A stretch of DNA of 39,156 nucleotides from an uncultured SAR116 cluster alpha proteobacterium (GCA_902619615.1 CACNFD010000016.1:1-39156); one strand, 5' to 3'; counted from the stretch's first letter, positions 1 through 8,580 are shown. Notes: generated by a model from the sequence alone, not told the origin. Numbers and translations: made by a program.

Positions 1-108
1 AAATTTATAACTCTAAAAGATTTTTTTATAGATTACAAACATCTATTAAATCATTGTAAATGTTAATCGACCCAAGTAATATTTTATTAAACAAATTTGG
101 TATCACAC

Positions 109-1236
109 ATGAATAATAATGAATTTCAGATAGCTACCGTACCTGGAGATGGGATAGGTAAAGACATAGTAAATTCAGCTATTTCAATTGTTGACTTGTC
201 TTCAAAAATAACAGGTGGATTTAAATGCGAATGGCATATGATCAAAGCAGGAGCAGAATATTATTCTTTGACTGGAAAAGATGTTGAACCAGGAGGAGAA
301 AAAAAAGTTGATGAACTCGATAGTATTTTTTTAGGTGCAATTGGGTTACCTAGTGTTCGTCATAAAGATGGAACTGAAATATGCCCTCACCTAAGATTTA
401 GAGAAATGTTTGGATTGTATGCGGGTGTAAGGCCAGTTAAAGCATACAAAAATATACCTAATAGATTAAGTAATGAATTATCAAGAAATATAGATTTAAT
501 TATTTTAAGAGAATCTACTGAAGGATTATTTTATACTGCTGCTGTTCACAATAGATGTCCTGTAGAAAATGATCAAGAAGTGCAAGATGTAATGAAAATA
601 ACTAGAGCAACTACTGAAAAATTACATGATTTTGCATTTAAGTTAGCAAGACAAAGAAAGAAAAAAGGTAAATTAGGTAAAGTTACATGCGTTGATAAAG
701 CTAATGTTTTTAGATCACAAGCATTTTTCAGAAAAATATTTGATGAAAGAAAAGTTAAATTCAAAGATATAAATGCTGACCATTGCTATGTTGATGCAAT
801 GGCACTCAACTTAATTAGAAATCCTTGGGAATATGATGTAATGGTGATGGAAAATATGTTTGGTGACATATTATCTGATTTAGGAGGAGGCCTTATAGGA
901 GGCATGGGCATGGCATCATGTGCTGAAATAGGTGATAATCACGGATTATTTCAACCTGCCCATGGGAGTGCGCCTGATATAATCGGACAGGACAAGGCTA
1001 ATCCGCTAGCTACTATTTTAAGTGCATCTATGATGCTCGAATACTTATCTGATAAAATAAATTGTAAAAGTACTTTGCTAGGTTCCAGATTAATTGAGAC
1101 TGCAATTGAAATTGGTTTTGAAAGAAATGAATTAAGACCAATAGAATTTGGAGGTGATATGGGAACAACGGCAATAACTGAAACTTTAAGTGGTTTATTA
1201 AAAGATAATGAAATTCAAAAACAAATATTAACTTAA
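109..1236 (+). CDS. Isopropylmalate/isocitrate dehydrogenase-family oxidative decarboxylase (tartrate-dehydrogenase-like)
   Basis: A 375-residue NAD(P)-dependent beta-decarboxylating dehydrogenase of the IDH/IPMDH family, a cytosolic enzyme that oxidises a 2-hydroxy-acid and loses CO2. Visible motifs are the N-terminal GDGIG (about residues 13-17), RESTEG (134-139), a catalytic-type lysine in VDKAN (K197), the metal-binding stretch FGDILSD (251-257) and HGSAPD (285-290) near the cofactor site. Length fits the family. I start at ATG 109, because the upstream in-frame TTG at 97 adds only four residues and neither start has a good ribosome-binding site. It is followed after 18 bp by an ABM-like gene and then an OtnK kinase, so the substrate is more likely a C4 sugar acid, tartrate or malate derivative than isopropylmalate; no leuCD genes are nearby. 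Family assignment is firm, substrate unknown. Confidence 0.85.
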   Translation: MNNNEFQIATVPGDGIGKDIVNSAISIVDLSSKITGGFKCEWHMIKAGAEYYSLTGKDVEPGGEKKVDELDSIFLGAIGLPSVRHKDGTEICPHLRFREMFGLYAGVRPVKAYKNIPNRLSNELSRNIDLIILRESTEGLFYTAAVHNRCPVENDQEVQDVMKITRATTEKLHDFAFKLARQRKKKGKLGKVTCVDKANVFRSQAFFRKIFDERKVKFKDINADHCYVDAMALNLIRNPWEYDVMVMENMFGDILSDLGGGLIGGMGMASCAEIGDNHGLFQPAHGSAPDIIGQDKANPLATILSASMMLEYLSDKINCKSTLLGSRLIETAIEIGFERNELRPIEFGGDMGTTAITETLSGLLKDNEIQKQILT

Positions 1237-1254
1237 GAGGAGATTAATAAATTA

Positions 1255-1545
1255 ATGTTTGTAATTACAGTAAAATTCTTAATTCACGAAAAAGATATAG
1301 ATAAATTTAAAACTAGAATTTTACAACAAGCTAGAGACTCTCTTGAACTTGAAAAAGATTGTCATGAGTTTGATGTATGTCATGATCCAAATGACCAAAA
1401 TGTAGTTTTTTTATATGAGACATATACTGATAAAGATGCTTTTGATATTCACCTTCAAAGCGATCATTATTTAGCTTTTAATGAAGAGGTTACACCTTGG
1501 GTTAAAGAAAAAATTGTTACACAGCTTGAAAAACAGAAACTATAA
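1255..1545 (+). CDS. ABM-domain (putative quinol monooxygenase-like) small protein
   Basis: A 96-residue protein with the pattern of an antibiotic-biosynthesis-monooxygenase (ABM, YgiN-like) dimeric ferredoxin-like barrel: an N-terminal beta strand (FVITVKFLI), a central helix carrying QARDSLELE, a CHEFDV strand, and the family-typical VVFLYETYTDKDAFDIHLQS segment ending in a helix. A purine-rich GAGGAG sequence lies at 1237-1243, directly after the previous stop, and the OtnK-like gene starts 12 bp downstream, so the three genes look co-transcribed. Such proteins are cofactor-free oxygenases or act on reactive quinones or aldehydes; many have no known substrate. Its role in the hydroxy-acid operon is not evident. 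Confidence 0.75.
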   Translation: MFVITVKFLIHEKDIDKFKTRILQQARDSLELEKDCHEFDVCHDPNDQNVVFLYETYTDKDAFDIHLQSDHYLAFNEEVTPWVKEKIVTQLEKQKL

Positions 1546-1557
1546 AGTTGATTAAAC

Positions 1558-2835
1558 ATGATACTTGGAATTATAGGAGATGACTTTACAGGGTCATCAG
1601 ACATAGCAAATAATTTAAAAAAGTCTGGAATGCAAGTTTCTATGTTTGCCGGTGTTCCCTCCTTTAAAAACAAAGCATCACTAACTAATGCTGATGCTGC
1701 TGTAATTGCACTAAAAACAAGGACAATTCCAATAAATGAAGCTGTATCAGAGAGTCTAAATGCTTTGAAATGGTTAAAAAATGCTGGTTGCAGGCAATTC
1801 ATATTTAAATATTGTTCTACATTTGATTCAACCAAAGAGGGAAACATAGGTCCAGTTACTGATGCTATAATGGAAGAATTAAATGTTGATTTTACCATAG
1901 CCTGTCCTTCTTTTCCCGATGCAGGGAGAACAGTGTTTTTCGGACATATGTTTGTAAATGGAAAACCACTCAATGAATCAGGGATGGAAAAACACCCTTT
2001 AACACCCATGATTGACCATAATTTAGTTAGATGGCTAGACTATCAGACTAAACATAATGTTGGATTAATTGACTATGAAACAATAAATAATGGTTCACAA
2101 AGTGTTAAAGAGAAAGTTAACAAATTGAAAATTGAAGGTTGCAAATACGCAATAGTTGATACAACCAATAATGAAGATTTTGACATAATTTGTAACGGAG
2201 TAAAAGATTTACAATTTTTAACCGGTGGATCGGGAATTGCTTTAGGTTTACCAAAAATTTATAAAAAAGAAGGTCTACTCTCGGATGAAGATTTTCAAAT
2301 TCCTGAAAATACAACAAATGCAGTAATTCTATCAGGCTCTTGTTCATCTGCCACTTTAAATCAAATTGAAGTTTATAAAAAAGATAATCCATCATATTTT
2401 ATTTCTGCCGACGAAGTAATGAATAACGAAAACTTAATTGAAGATGTTATAAAATGGCTTAAAAACAATAAAACCCTATCACCTTTAATTTATTCATCTG
2501 CAGATCCAAAAATTGTTAAAGAAAAACAAATTCAGTATGGACAAGAAATATTAGCGAATAAGATTGAAAGTTTTTTTGAGAAACTGTCGAATAAACTTTT
2601 AATTCATACTTTTGGTATTTTCATATCTGCCGGCGGAGAGACATCAGGTGCTGTAGTCAATGGAATAGGTATACAAGAATTTAAAATTGGAAAAGAAATT
2701 GCTCATGGAGTTCCTGCTCTTTGGTCACCAAATTCAAATTGTAAAAAACCTATTTCAGTTACTTTAAAATCAGGGAATTTTGGTCAACCTGATTTTTTTA
2801 AAAGAGCTTTGCAAATTCTTAGAGGAAAAACCTAA
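1558..2835 (+). CDS. otnK: Four-carbon acid sugar kinase (OtnK/DUF1537 family)
   Basis: A 425-residue kinase of the DUF1537 family, whose characterised members phosphorylate threonate, erythronate or related C4 acid sugars at O4. The N-terminal domain opens with IIGDDFTGSSD (about residues 4-14), the family signature. The C-terminal nucleotide-binding domain shows AGGETSGAV, GKEIAHGVPALW and the terminal LKSGNFGQPDFF motif. Length is normal and both domains are complete. It follows the ABM-like gene by 12 bp on the same strand, and its last 4 bp overlap tail-to-tail with the RraA-like gene on the other strand. In known pathways the kinase works with a dehydrogenase and a PdxA2-type oxidative decarboxylase; here the IPMDH-type enzyme at the operon start could fill the latter step. 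Kinase family is certain, exact sugar acid not. Confidence 0.88.
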   Translation: MILGIIGDDFTGSSDIANNLKKSGMQVSMFAGVPSFKNKASLTNADAAVIALKTRTIPINEAVSESLNALKWLKNAGCRQFIFKYCSTFDSTKEGNIGPVTDAIMEELNVDFTIACPSFPDAGRTVFFGHMFVNGKPLNESGMEKHPLTPMIDHNLVRWLDYQTKHNVGLIDYETINNGSQSVKEKVNKLKIEGCKYAIVDTTNNEDFDIICNGVKDLQFLTGGSGIALGLPKIYKKEGLLSDEDFQIPENTTNAVILSGSCSSATLNQIEVYKKDNPSYFISADEVMNNENLIEDVIKWLKNNKTLSPLIYSSADPKIVKEKQIQYGQEILANKIESFFEKLSNKLLIHTFGIFISAGGETSGAVVNGIGIQEFKIGKEIAHGVPALWSPNSNCKKPISVTLKSGNFGQPDFFKRALQILRGKT

Positions 2836-3482
2836 ATTTTTGAAAATTTCTTAAGTGCTTCTCTAAAAGTCAGACCGTTTTTCATCTCTTGCATAGCCTT
2901 TTTATCATCAGCAGTAAACTTTTCAGCTTCCTCTGTTATTTTTTCAACATGTTCAATTGGCAAACACAAAACTCCCGTTCCATCTCCTATAATTATATCT
3001 CCTTGTCTAACCCTTACTCCTGCACAAATGATTGGCTCGTTGATTGATAGAACTTTTATTCGAGTTTTACCAGGAGTTGGAACCATGTGTTTTGAAAAAG
3101 TTGGAAAAGAAAATTCGACTATTTCTTCTCGATCTCTAACTCCACCATCAACTACCAGTCCTGCTATGCCCTTTAATTTTGCAGAGTAAGAAGCCATTCC
3201 ACCCCAAGTTGATACTTGTGCTCCATTGTTTGCAACTACTATAACATCACCTGGGCTAGCGGCATCAATCATATGCCCAACTTTGAATTCTTCAGTAGAA
3301 AAACTTCCATACGGCCCAGTAACCTCCTGTACAGTTACTGCCCTACCAACTATTTTCATACCCACACCTGCAGGATGTAAATTATTCATAACTCCATTGA
3401 AACCTATATCGTCAAGCGCATTGGCTAATGTAGGTGTTGCTATATTCCTTAACCTTTGCAAGATATTTTCATCAATCGACAT
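2832..3482 (-). CDS. RraA-like / 4-hydroxy-4-methyl-2-oxoglutarate aldolase-family protein
   Basis: A 216-residue member of the RraA/HMG-aldolase family. The G-x20-R-D signature used for metal-dependent C-C lyase and oxaloacetate decarboxylase activity is intact (G95 to R116-D117 in VVDGGVRDREE), and the GDGTGVLCLP segment typical of the family lies near residue 165. The ATG at 3482 has an excellent Shine-Dalgarno sequence, AGGAGGT, just upstream. It converges on the kinase gene with a 4-bp overlap and is divergent from the acyl-CoA dehydrogenases. In other genomes RraA-like lyases often sit beside C4 acid sugar kinases, so cleavage or decarboxylation of a keto acid in the same pathway is plausible. 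RNase E inhibition, the original RraA role, is less likely because RD-containing members are usually metabolic. Confidence 0.85.
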   Translation of the reverse strand: MSIDENILQRLRNIATPTLANALDDIGFNGVMNNLHPAGVGMKIVGRAVTVQEVTGPYGSFSTEEFKVGHMIDAASPGDVIVVANNGAQVSTWGGMASYSAKLKGIAGLVVDGGVRDREEIVEFSFPTFSKHMVPTPGKTRIKVLSINEPIICAGVRVRQGDIIIGDGTGVLCLPIEHVEKITEEAEKFTADDKKAMQEMKNGLTFREALKKFSKI

Positions 3483-3565
3483 TTCTACCTCCTTAATCGT
3501 AAAAAGATTAAATTATGAAATTCTTAATATCAATAATTAAACTTATAAATATTCTATTAATTCTA

Positions 3566-3596
3566 TTGACGTTTACCTTTAATTATTTAGTTTAAT
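3566..3596 (+). promoter_or_regulatory. Weak sigma70-like promoter candidate for the acyl-CoA dehydrogenase operon
   Basis: In the 142-bp divergent gap, TTGACG (3566-3571) resembles a -35 box and TTTAAT (3591-3596) a -10 box, but the spacer is 19 bp, longer than optimal. The position about 30 bp before the ATG at 3625 is sensible. Tentative, since AT-rich DNA gives many such matches. Confidence 0.25.
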
Positions 3597-3624
3597 TGTA
3601 GTAACCAACTGTAAAGAAGTATTA

Positions 3625-4779
3625 ATGTCAAAATTCAATTTTCCATTTATAAAAGAAACAAACGAACTCTCAAATCTTAGAAAAGAAGTAAGAGAATTTA
3701 TAACAAACTGTATAAATAATAATGAATTTACACCATCTCCAGATGCCTGGGTTTTTTCAGCTGATCCAAGCTTTAGTAAAAAACTTGGATCTAAAGGCTG
3801 GCTTGGGATGTCATTTCCTAAAGAATATGGCGGACATCAAAGAACAGCTTTAGAAAGATATATAGTAACAGAAGAACTCTTGTCTTCAGGAGCTCCTGTA
3901 GCAGCTCATTGGATAGCTGATAGACAGAGTGGAAGTCAAATCTTGAGATATGGAAATGAAAAACAGAAATCTTCTATTATTCCTCGAATAACAGCTGGCG
4001 AGTGTTTTTTTGCTATTGGAATGAGTGAACCTGACTCTGGTTCTGATTTAGCCTCAGTAAAAACGAAAGCCACTAAAACTAAGAATGGCTGGAAACTTGA
4101 GGGAAGAAAAATATGGTCTACCGGCGCTCATTTAGCACATTATATGATTGTTCTAGCTAGAACTAGTCCAGCATCTGAGAAAAATAGGCATGAAGGTCTT
4201 TCTCAATTTCTTGTTGATTTATCTCTTCCAAACGTAAAGATTACTGGGATTCCTGATATGACTGGTCAAAGACATTTTAATGAAACTTTATTTGACAATG
4301 TTGAATTATCAGATGATTCCCTTTTAGGAGAAGAAGGCAAAGGCTGGAAACAAGTTGTTGGTGAACTTGCCCTAGAAAGATCTGGTCCAGAAAGATTTCT
4401 CTCTCATTTCACATTATTAGATAGTTTTATAAATGAATTTAGAAACTCACTCATTCATTCAGGCACAAAGATAGTTGGTAAATTAATATCTGAAATACAA
4501 ACATTAAGAAGAATGAGTTTTTCAGTTGCTTCAATGCTTCAAAATGGTGAATTTCCGGAGACACAAGCAGCATTTGTAAAAGAATTAGGTAATAAATTTG
4601 AAAAGATGATGATAGAAACATTAAGAGAATTTTCAAATATCGTTCCGCTTCATGAATGGCCAAATCAATTACAAAATCTATTTGAAGATGCAACATTAAG
4701 AATTCCATCAAACTCTCTAAGAGGAGGCACAACTGAAATTATGAAAGGTATAATTGCTAGACAGTTAGGCCTAAGATGA
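3625..4779 (+). CDS. Acyl-CoA dehydrogenase, larger subunit of a probable heteromeric pair
   Basis: A 384-residue flavoprotein of the acyl-CoA dehydrogenase family, introducing a 2,3 double bond into an acyl-CoA. The middle domain carries GMSEPDSGSDLAS (about 132-144) and the KIWSTGAH segment (162-169), typical FAD/substrate-contact regions, and the C-terminus has SNSLRGGTTEIMKGIIARQLG, the usual final helix. A catalytic glutamate could be one of the acidic residues in ELALERSGPER (247-257), the helix-G position used by FadE26-type enzymes; this is inference. Its stop overlaps the start of a second, shorter dehydrogenase gene (ATGA at 4776-4779), an arrangement seen for alpha2beta2 enzymes acting on sterol side chains and other bulky acyl groups. 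The downstream crotonase supports a beta-oxidation role. Acyl substrate unknown. Confidence 0.88.
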   Translation: MSKFNFPFIKETNELSNLRKEVREFITNCINNNEFTPSPDAWVFSADPSFSKKLGSKGWLGMSFPKEYGGHQRTALERYIVTEELLSSGAPVAAHWIADRQSGSQILRYGNEKQKSSIIPRITAGECFFAIGMSEPDSGSDLASVKTKATKTKNGWKLEGRKIWSTGAHLAHYMIVLARTSPASEKNRHEGLSQFLVDLSLPNVKITGIPDMTGQRHFNETLFDNVELSDDSLLGEEGKGWKQVVGELALERSGPERFLSHFTLLDSFINEFRNSLIHSGTKIVGKLISEIQTLRRMSFSVASMLQNGEFPETQAAFVKELGNKFEKMMIETLREFSNIVPLHEWPNQLQNLFEDATLRIPSNSLRGGTTEIMKGIIARQLGLR

Positions 4780-5804
4780 TTGAAGAATTAGAAATAATTT
4801 TAGAAACAACTTCTAAAATTTTACAAAAACACGTAAATCATAATTTAAGACAAAATATAGTTTCTGAAAATACTGATATATTAAATTTGTGGAATGAAAT
4901 TGAAAAAAACGGACTTCCAAAAATTTCAGTGAAAGAAAAGTTTGGTGGTTATGAAATACCATTTTTTTCAATTTTACCTTTGATTAAAATTGTAAATAAT
5001 CATGGAACTCCTTTACCCTTATCTGAAACAATCTTATCAAATTATATATTATCTGAGTCAGATATAAATCCACCAAACGGCATAGTAACTTTTGCTACTA
5101 ATACAAAAAATTTACAAATTAAAAACAATATGATTTCTGGAGAGATTTTATCAGTTCCATACCTTAAACTTACTAAAAATTTATTGATTGTTCATGAATT
5201 TAACAATGTCAAGAAAGCAATTTTAATCGATGAAATTAATGGAGAAATTATAGATAAAAAAAACTTTTTAGCTGAACCAAGGTACGATATCAAGGTAGAG
5301 AATTTAAATATTTCTGAAGTGAAACCCATTAAAAATAATATTGATTTTAATTTTTTAGGTGCAATTCTTAGATCTGCTCAAATGATCGGTGCAATGGAAA
5401 AGGTTGTTGATTTGTCAATAAACTATTGTTCAGAAAGAAAACAGTTTGGTAGAACTTTATCAAAGTTTCAAGCTATACAGCACCAAATTTCAGAAATGGC
5501 AGTTGAATTGTCAGCCTCCTCTGCAGCCCTATCGACAATTACCGAACTAGGTTTAGGTGAAAAAAATTCTAACGATACAGCGATATTAAAAATTAGAGCA
5601 GGTTATGCAGCTGGAAAAATTATTGCTATTTCTCATCAGGTTCATGGAGCAATTGGATTTACCAAAGAGTATGAATTATCTTATTTTACAAAAAATTTAA
5701 ATAGTTGGAGGAATGACTTTGGAAATGAATCTTTTTGGGAGGAATTTTTAGGCAGAAGATTTCTTGAAAAAAATAATAAAAACTTATGGGAATATTTAAC
5801 TTAA
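4776..5804 (+). CDS. Acyl-CoA dehydrogenase, divergent partner subunit
   Basis: A 342-residue acyl-CoA dehydrogenase-family protein translationally coupled (4-bp overlap) to the preceding gene. The C-terminal domain is well conserved: the FAD/adenine contact stretch SERKQFGRTLSKFQAIQHQI (about 224-243) and HQVHGAIGFTKEYEL (about 289-303). The N-terminal and middle domains are weak; the usual SEP(x)SGSD loop is absent, as in partner subunits that share an active site with the other chain. In that arrangement one chain supplies the base and the other much of the FAD site. The product is probably a heterotetramer with the 3625-4779 protein. Its base composition is slightly more AT-rich than its neighbour, which matches weaker constraint in the N-terminal half. 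Confidence 0.85.
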   Translation: MIEELEIILETTSKILQKHVNHNLRQNIVSENTDILNLWNEIEKNGLPKISVKEKFGGYEIPFFSILPLIKIVNNHGTPLPLSETILSNYILSESDINPPNGIVTFATNTKNLQIKNNMISGEILSVPYLKLTKNLLIVHEFNNVKKAILIDEINGEIIDKKNFLAEPRYDIKVENLNISEVKPIKNNIDFNFLGAILRSAQMIGAMEKVVDLSINYCSERKQFGRTLSKFQAIQHQISEMAVELSASSAALSTITELGLGEKNSNDTAILKIRAGYAAGKIIAISHQVHGAIGFTKEYELSYFTKNLNSWRNDFGNESFWEEFLGRRFLEKNNKNLWEYLT

Positions 5805-5829
5805 TTTCAAAGAAAGCTTGAGGTGAAAT

Positions 5830-6627
5830 ATGTCAAAATCTGTTTTATATGAACAAGATGATAGAATTGTCAAAATTACACTTAATAGACCTGATACAAG
5901 AAACGCACTTTCAGGGGACATTATAGAAGGCTTAGTGGAATATATACAAAAAGCTGATAAAGACAAAAATGTTGGGTGTGTAATTTTGACTGGAGCTGGA
6001 AAAAGTTTTTCTTCTGGTGGCAATCTTCAAGAAATAAAAGATATGACTACAAAAGATCAAATGACTCAAGCACAACTTGAAGATTGGTACAGATTTGGTA
6101 TTCAAAAAATTCCTTTAACTATGAATTCTATTGATGTTCCTGTTGTAGCTGCAGTTAACGGTCATGCTATAGGTGCAGGTAATGATCTTTGTACAATGTG
6201 TGATATCAGAATAGCTGGTGAGGATGCAAAATTTTCAGAGAGTTTTCTAAGAATAGGAATTATACCAGGAGATGGAGGATCTTGGTTCCTGCCCAAAATA
6301 ATTGGTTTGGCAAGAGCTAATGAAATGATCCTAACTTGTGATGTTCTAGATGCTAACAAAGCTCTGGATTGGGGTCTTGTTTCAAAAGTAGTACCCAACG
6401 AAAATTTGATAATAGAAGCTCAACAAATAGCTAAAAAAATTACCGCGCAACCTCCAGAAGCATCTAGACGAGCCAAACGTTTACTAAGAATGTCACAAAA
6501 CGTTCCATTGCAAGATGCATTAGAAATGGCCGCCAGCCAACAAAGCATGTTACAACAACTTGACGATCACAGAGAAGCAATAGATGCGCTACTAGAAAAG
6601 AGAAAACCTAATTATAAGAACTCATGA
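5830..6627 (+). CDS. Crotonase-family protein (enoyl-CoA hydratase/isomerase-like), atypical active site
   Basis: A 265-residue crotonase-fold protein, third gene of the dehydrogenase operon, with a good AGGTGA ribosome-binding site before ATG 5830. The oxyanion-hole elements are present: SSGGNLQE (61-68) and GHAIGAGND (111-119). Aligned by eye to the classic rat hydratase, the two catalytic glutamates are not kept: the first position is D119 and the second F139. Instead there is an acidic residue in IIPGDGGSW (D148). This suggests a crotonase reaction other than simple water addition, such as isomerisation, hydrolysis or elimination, although a hydratase using different residues cannot be excluded. 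The gene ends 41 bp from the convergent thiolase. Confidence 0.87.
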   Translation: MSKSVLYEQDDRIVKITLNRPDTRNALSGDIIEGLVEYIQKADKDKNVGCVILTGAGKSFSSGGNLQEIKDMTTKDQMTQAQLEDWYRFGIQKIPLTMNSIDVPVVAAVNGHAIGAGNDLCTMCDIRIAGEDAKFSESFLRIGIIPGDGGSWFLPKIIGLARANEMILTCDVLDANKALDWGLVSKVVPNENLIIEAQQIAKKITAQPPEASRRAKRLLRMSQNVPLQDALEMAASQQSMLQQLDDHREAIDALLEKRKPNYKNS

Positions 6628-6668
6628 TGCAATAAAATATTAATATTTAGAATCATCAAAAATATTTT

Positions 6669-7835
6669 TTAGCGTAATCTTTCTAAAATTGACACATAAT
6701 TTGCAACAGAAGCACCACCCATATTAAATATACCCGCTAAATTTGCTTTATTGATTTGCATATCTCCAGCTTCTCCAGTCAATTGCATTGCAGACATAAC
6801 ATGTTGAGACACTCCAGTTGCACCAACGGGATGCCCTTTTGACTTAAGTCCCCCAGACGGATTTATGGGTAATTTACCAGTCTTCTGAACCCAACCCTCT
6901 TGAATAGCTTTATAGCCCTCACCTATTTTAGTTAAGCCCATTGCTTCATACTCAATAAGTTCGGCGATTGTAAAACAGTCGTGAGTTTCAACAAAAGATA
7001 AATCGTCTAGAGTTATCTTAGCATCTGAAAGAGCATGGTGCCAAGCTTGACGCGCACCTTCAAATTCAGTTTTTTCTCTCTTACTAAGTGGAAGAATATC
7101 GTTAACATGCCTTCTTGCTCTAAATGCAATAGCCCTTTTTGCAGAAAGCGACAAATCAAATTCTTGTATTATTAGTGCCGCCGCCCCATCAGATACCATA
7201 GAACAATCAGTTCTTCTTAAAGGTTCTGCAACATAAGGATTTTTTTCTGAAATAGAATTACAAAATTCAAAGCCAAGATTTTTTTGCATATGGGCTAATG
7301 GGTTTGAACAACCATTTTCATGATTTTTAGCTGCAATTTTTGCTAGTATGTCAGATTTGTCACCATATTTTTGAAAATAAGACTTAGCAATAGATGCAAA
7401 AACTCCAGTGAACCCACCTTTTGTACTACCTTCTTCGGGTCTATAACTTGCACCTAGTAAAATATCGCCAACTTTTTCAGAAGATACATCTGTCATTTTT
7501 TCTACACCGACTACTAGAGTAGTTTTTGCTTTTTTTGCTTCAATTGCATTCATTGCAGTATGTATGGCAGCAGAACCAGTAGCGCATGCATTTTCAACTC
7601 TCATCGCAGGTACATGTCTTAAATCAGATTGTGAAACAGCGGGTAGTGCACCATGGAAATCTTGTTTTTGAAAGCCATTATTGAATGTTCCAACGAAAAT
7701 AGCGTCTATTTCTTTAGCAGAAATTTCTGCATGCTCGATAGCTTTTTCAACAACGTCTGCAATCATATTTTCAGAAGTTTGTTCTAAATTTACACCAAAC
7801 TTGCTGTGAGACCATCCAGTTATACAAGCTGTCAT
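6669..7835 (-). CDS. Thiolase, SCP-x/acetyl-CoA acetyltransferase type
   Basis: A 388-residue thiolase-fold enzyme that would cleave a 3-ketoacyl-CoA or join acyl-CoAs. The nucleophilic cysteine lies in ENACATGSAA (C84), the ETHDCFTIAEL segment is characteristic of the SCP-2/SCP-x thiolase branch, and the second catalytic motif KGHPVGATG with its histidine is present near residue 340. The start is ATG 7835: a perfect GGAGG lies at 7841-7845 with a 5-nt spacer, so the in-frame TTG at 7847 is only part of this ribosome-binding site. It sits 22 bp after an alpha/beta hydrolase in the same direction and converges with the crotonase. It likely completes the thiolytic step for the acyl-CoA genes opposite. 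SCP-x thiolases often handle branched or sterol-derived acyl chains; the substrate here is unknown. Confidence 0.88.
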   Translation of the reverse strand: MTACITGWSHSKFGVNLEQTSENMIADVVEKAIEHAEISAKEIDAIFVGTFNNGFQKQDFHGALPAVSQSDLRHVPAMRVENACATGSAAIHTAMNAIEAKKAKTTLVVGVEKMTDVSSEKVGDILLGASYRPEEGSTKGGFTGVFASIAKSYFQKYGDKSDILAKIAAKNHENGCSNPLAHMQKNLGFEFCNSISEKNPYVAEPLRRTDCSMVSDGAAALIIQEFDLSLSAKRAIAFRARRHVNDILPLSKREKTEFEGARQAWHHALSDAKITLDDLSFVETHDCFTIAELIEYEAMGLTKIGEGYKAIQEGWVQKTGKLPINPSGGLKSKGHPVGATGVSQHVMSAMQLTGEAGDMQINKANLAGIFNMGGASVANYVSILERLR

Positions 7836-7857
7836 TTTAACCTCCAATATTCATATT

Positions 7858-8580
7858 TTAGTTACAAATTTTCATAAGTAAATTTAAAGTTTCTTTTGGA
7901 TGAGTTAACATAGCATCATGTCCTGCATTTAGTTCAAAAATTGGCCATTTCAACTTACGTACTACTTTTCTAGAACTTTCAAGACTTTTATAAACAGGAT
8001 CATTACAAAATATGTAGAATAAAGGAATACCATTCCCTATTTCATTTTTAATTGTAAGTTTTGACTGATATGTACTAAGTGGATGTGGTGTCAATTTCTC
8101 TTCAAGTAATAATGATTTTTTTACGTCAAAAACTCCAAATGTGTCTGCGCTTGGAGCTGGGATTGATATACCATTTCCAAATCTTTTTGCTAATTCAATT
8201 CTCTGTTTAACTAATTCTTTCGGAGCAATATCAAAAGGTTTTTGACCATCTTTTAAAATCACAGCATCAAAGTAAATTAATTTTTGTATTCTATCTTTTA
8301 ATTTATCTGCAACACCACTTATTACACTTCCAGCAAAACTGTGCCCGACAAGTATAATGTTATTAAGATTTTCAAAAATAATATGATTAACCACATCCTC
8401 AATGAACGTATCAATTGTGATTTTAGATGATAATAAATGCTTTTTTTCACCTAGACCAGTTAAAGTAGGCGTTGAAACACTGTACCCTTGATAGCTCAAT
8501 ATTTCAGATATTTCATTCCAAACCCATCCTCCATGCCAAGCACCGTGAATTAGTAAGAAATGAGGTTTATTATTTTTCAT
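7858..8580 (-). CDS. Alpha/beta hydrolase
   Basis: A 240-residue alpha/beta hydrolase of the short salicylate-esterase/PIR7 style. The oxyanion region HGAWHGGWVW (12-21), the nucleophile elbow GHSFAG (S81) and the C-terminal catalytic histidine in AGHDAM are visible. No signal peptide, so cytosolic. It precedes the thiolase gene by 22 bp on the minus strand and is divergent from the SDR gene. It could act as an esterase, thioesterase or C-C hydrolase in the adjacent acid-degradation pathway; nothing in the sequence narrows this further. Confidence 0.82.
   Translation of the reverse strand: MKNNKPHFLLIHGAWHGGWVWNEISEILSYQGYSVSTPTLTGLGEKKHLLSSKITIDTFIEDVVNHIIFENLNNIILVGHSFAGSVISGVADKLKDRIQKLIYFDAVILKDGQKPFDIAPKELVKQRIELAKRFGNGISIPAPSADTFGVFDVKKSLLLEEKLTPHPLSTYQSKLTIKNEIGNGIPLFYIFCNDPVYKSLESSRKVVRKLKWPIFELNAGHDAMLTHPKETLNLLMKICN

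Noticed and set aside
1-108. A gene end or RNA at the left edge
   Set aside because: Only AT-rich sequence is seen, with no supported frame or stable fold.
1467-2009. A 180-codon leftward open frame across the ABM-like and OtnK genes
   Set aside because: It is antisense to two genes with clear family motifs and has no recognisable domain; it looks like a shadow frame.
6635-6648. Perfect 14-bp palindrome AAATATTAATATTT between the convergent crotonase and thiolase genes as a terminator
   Set aside because: It contains only A and T, giving an unstable hairpin, and such palindromes are common by chance at this base composition.
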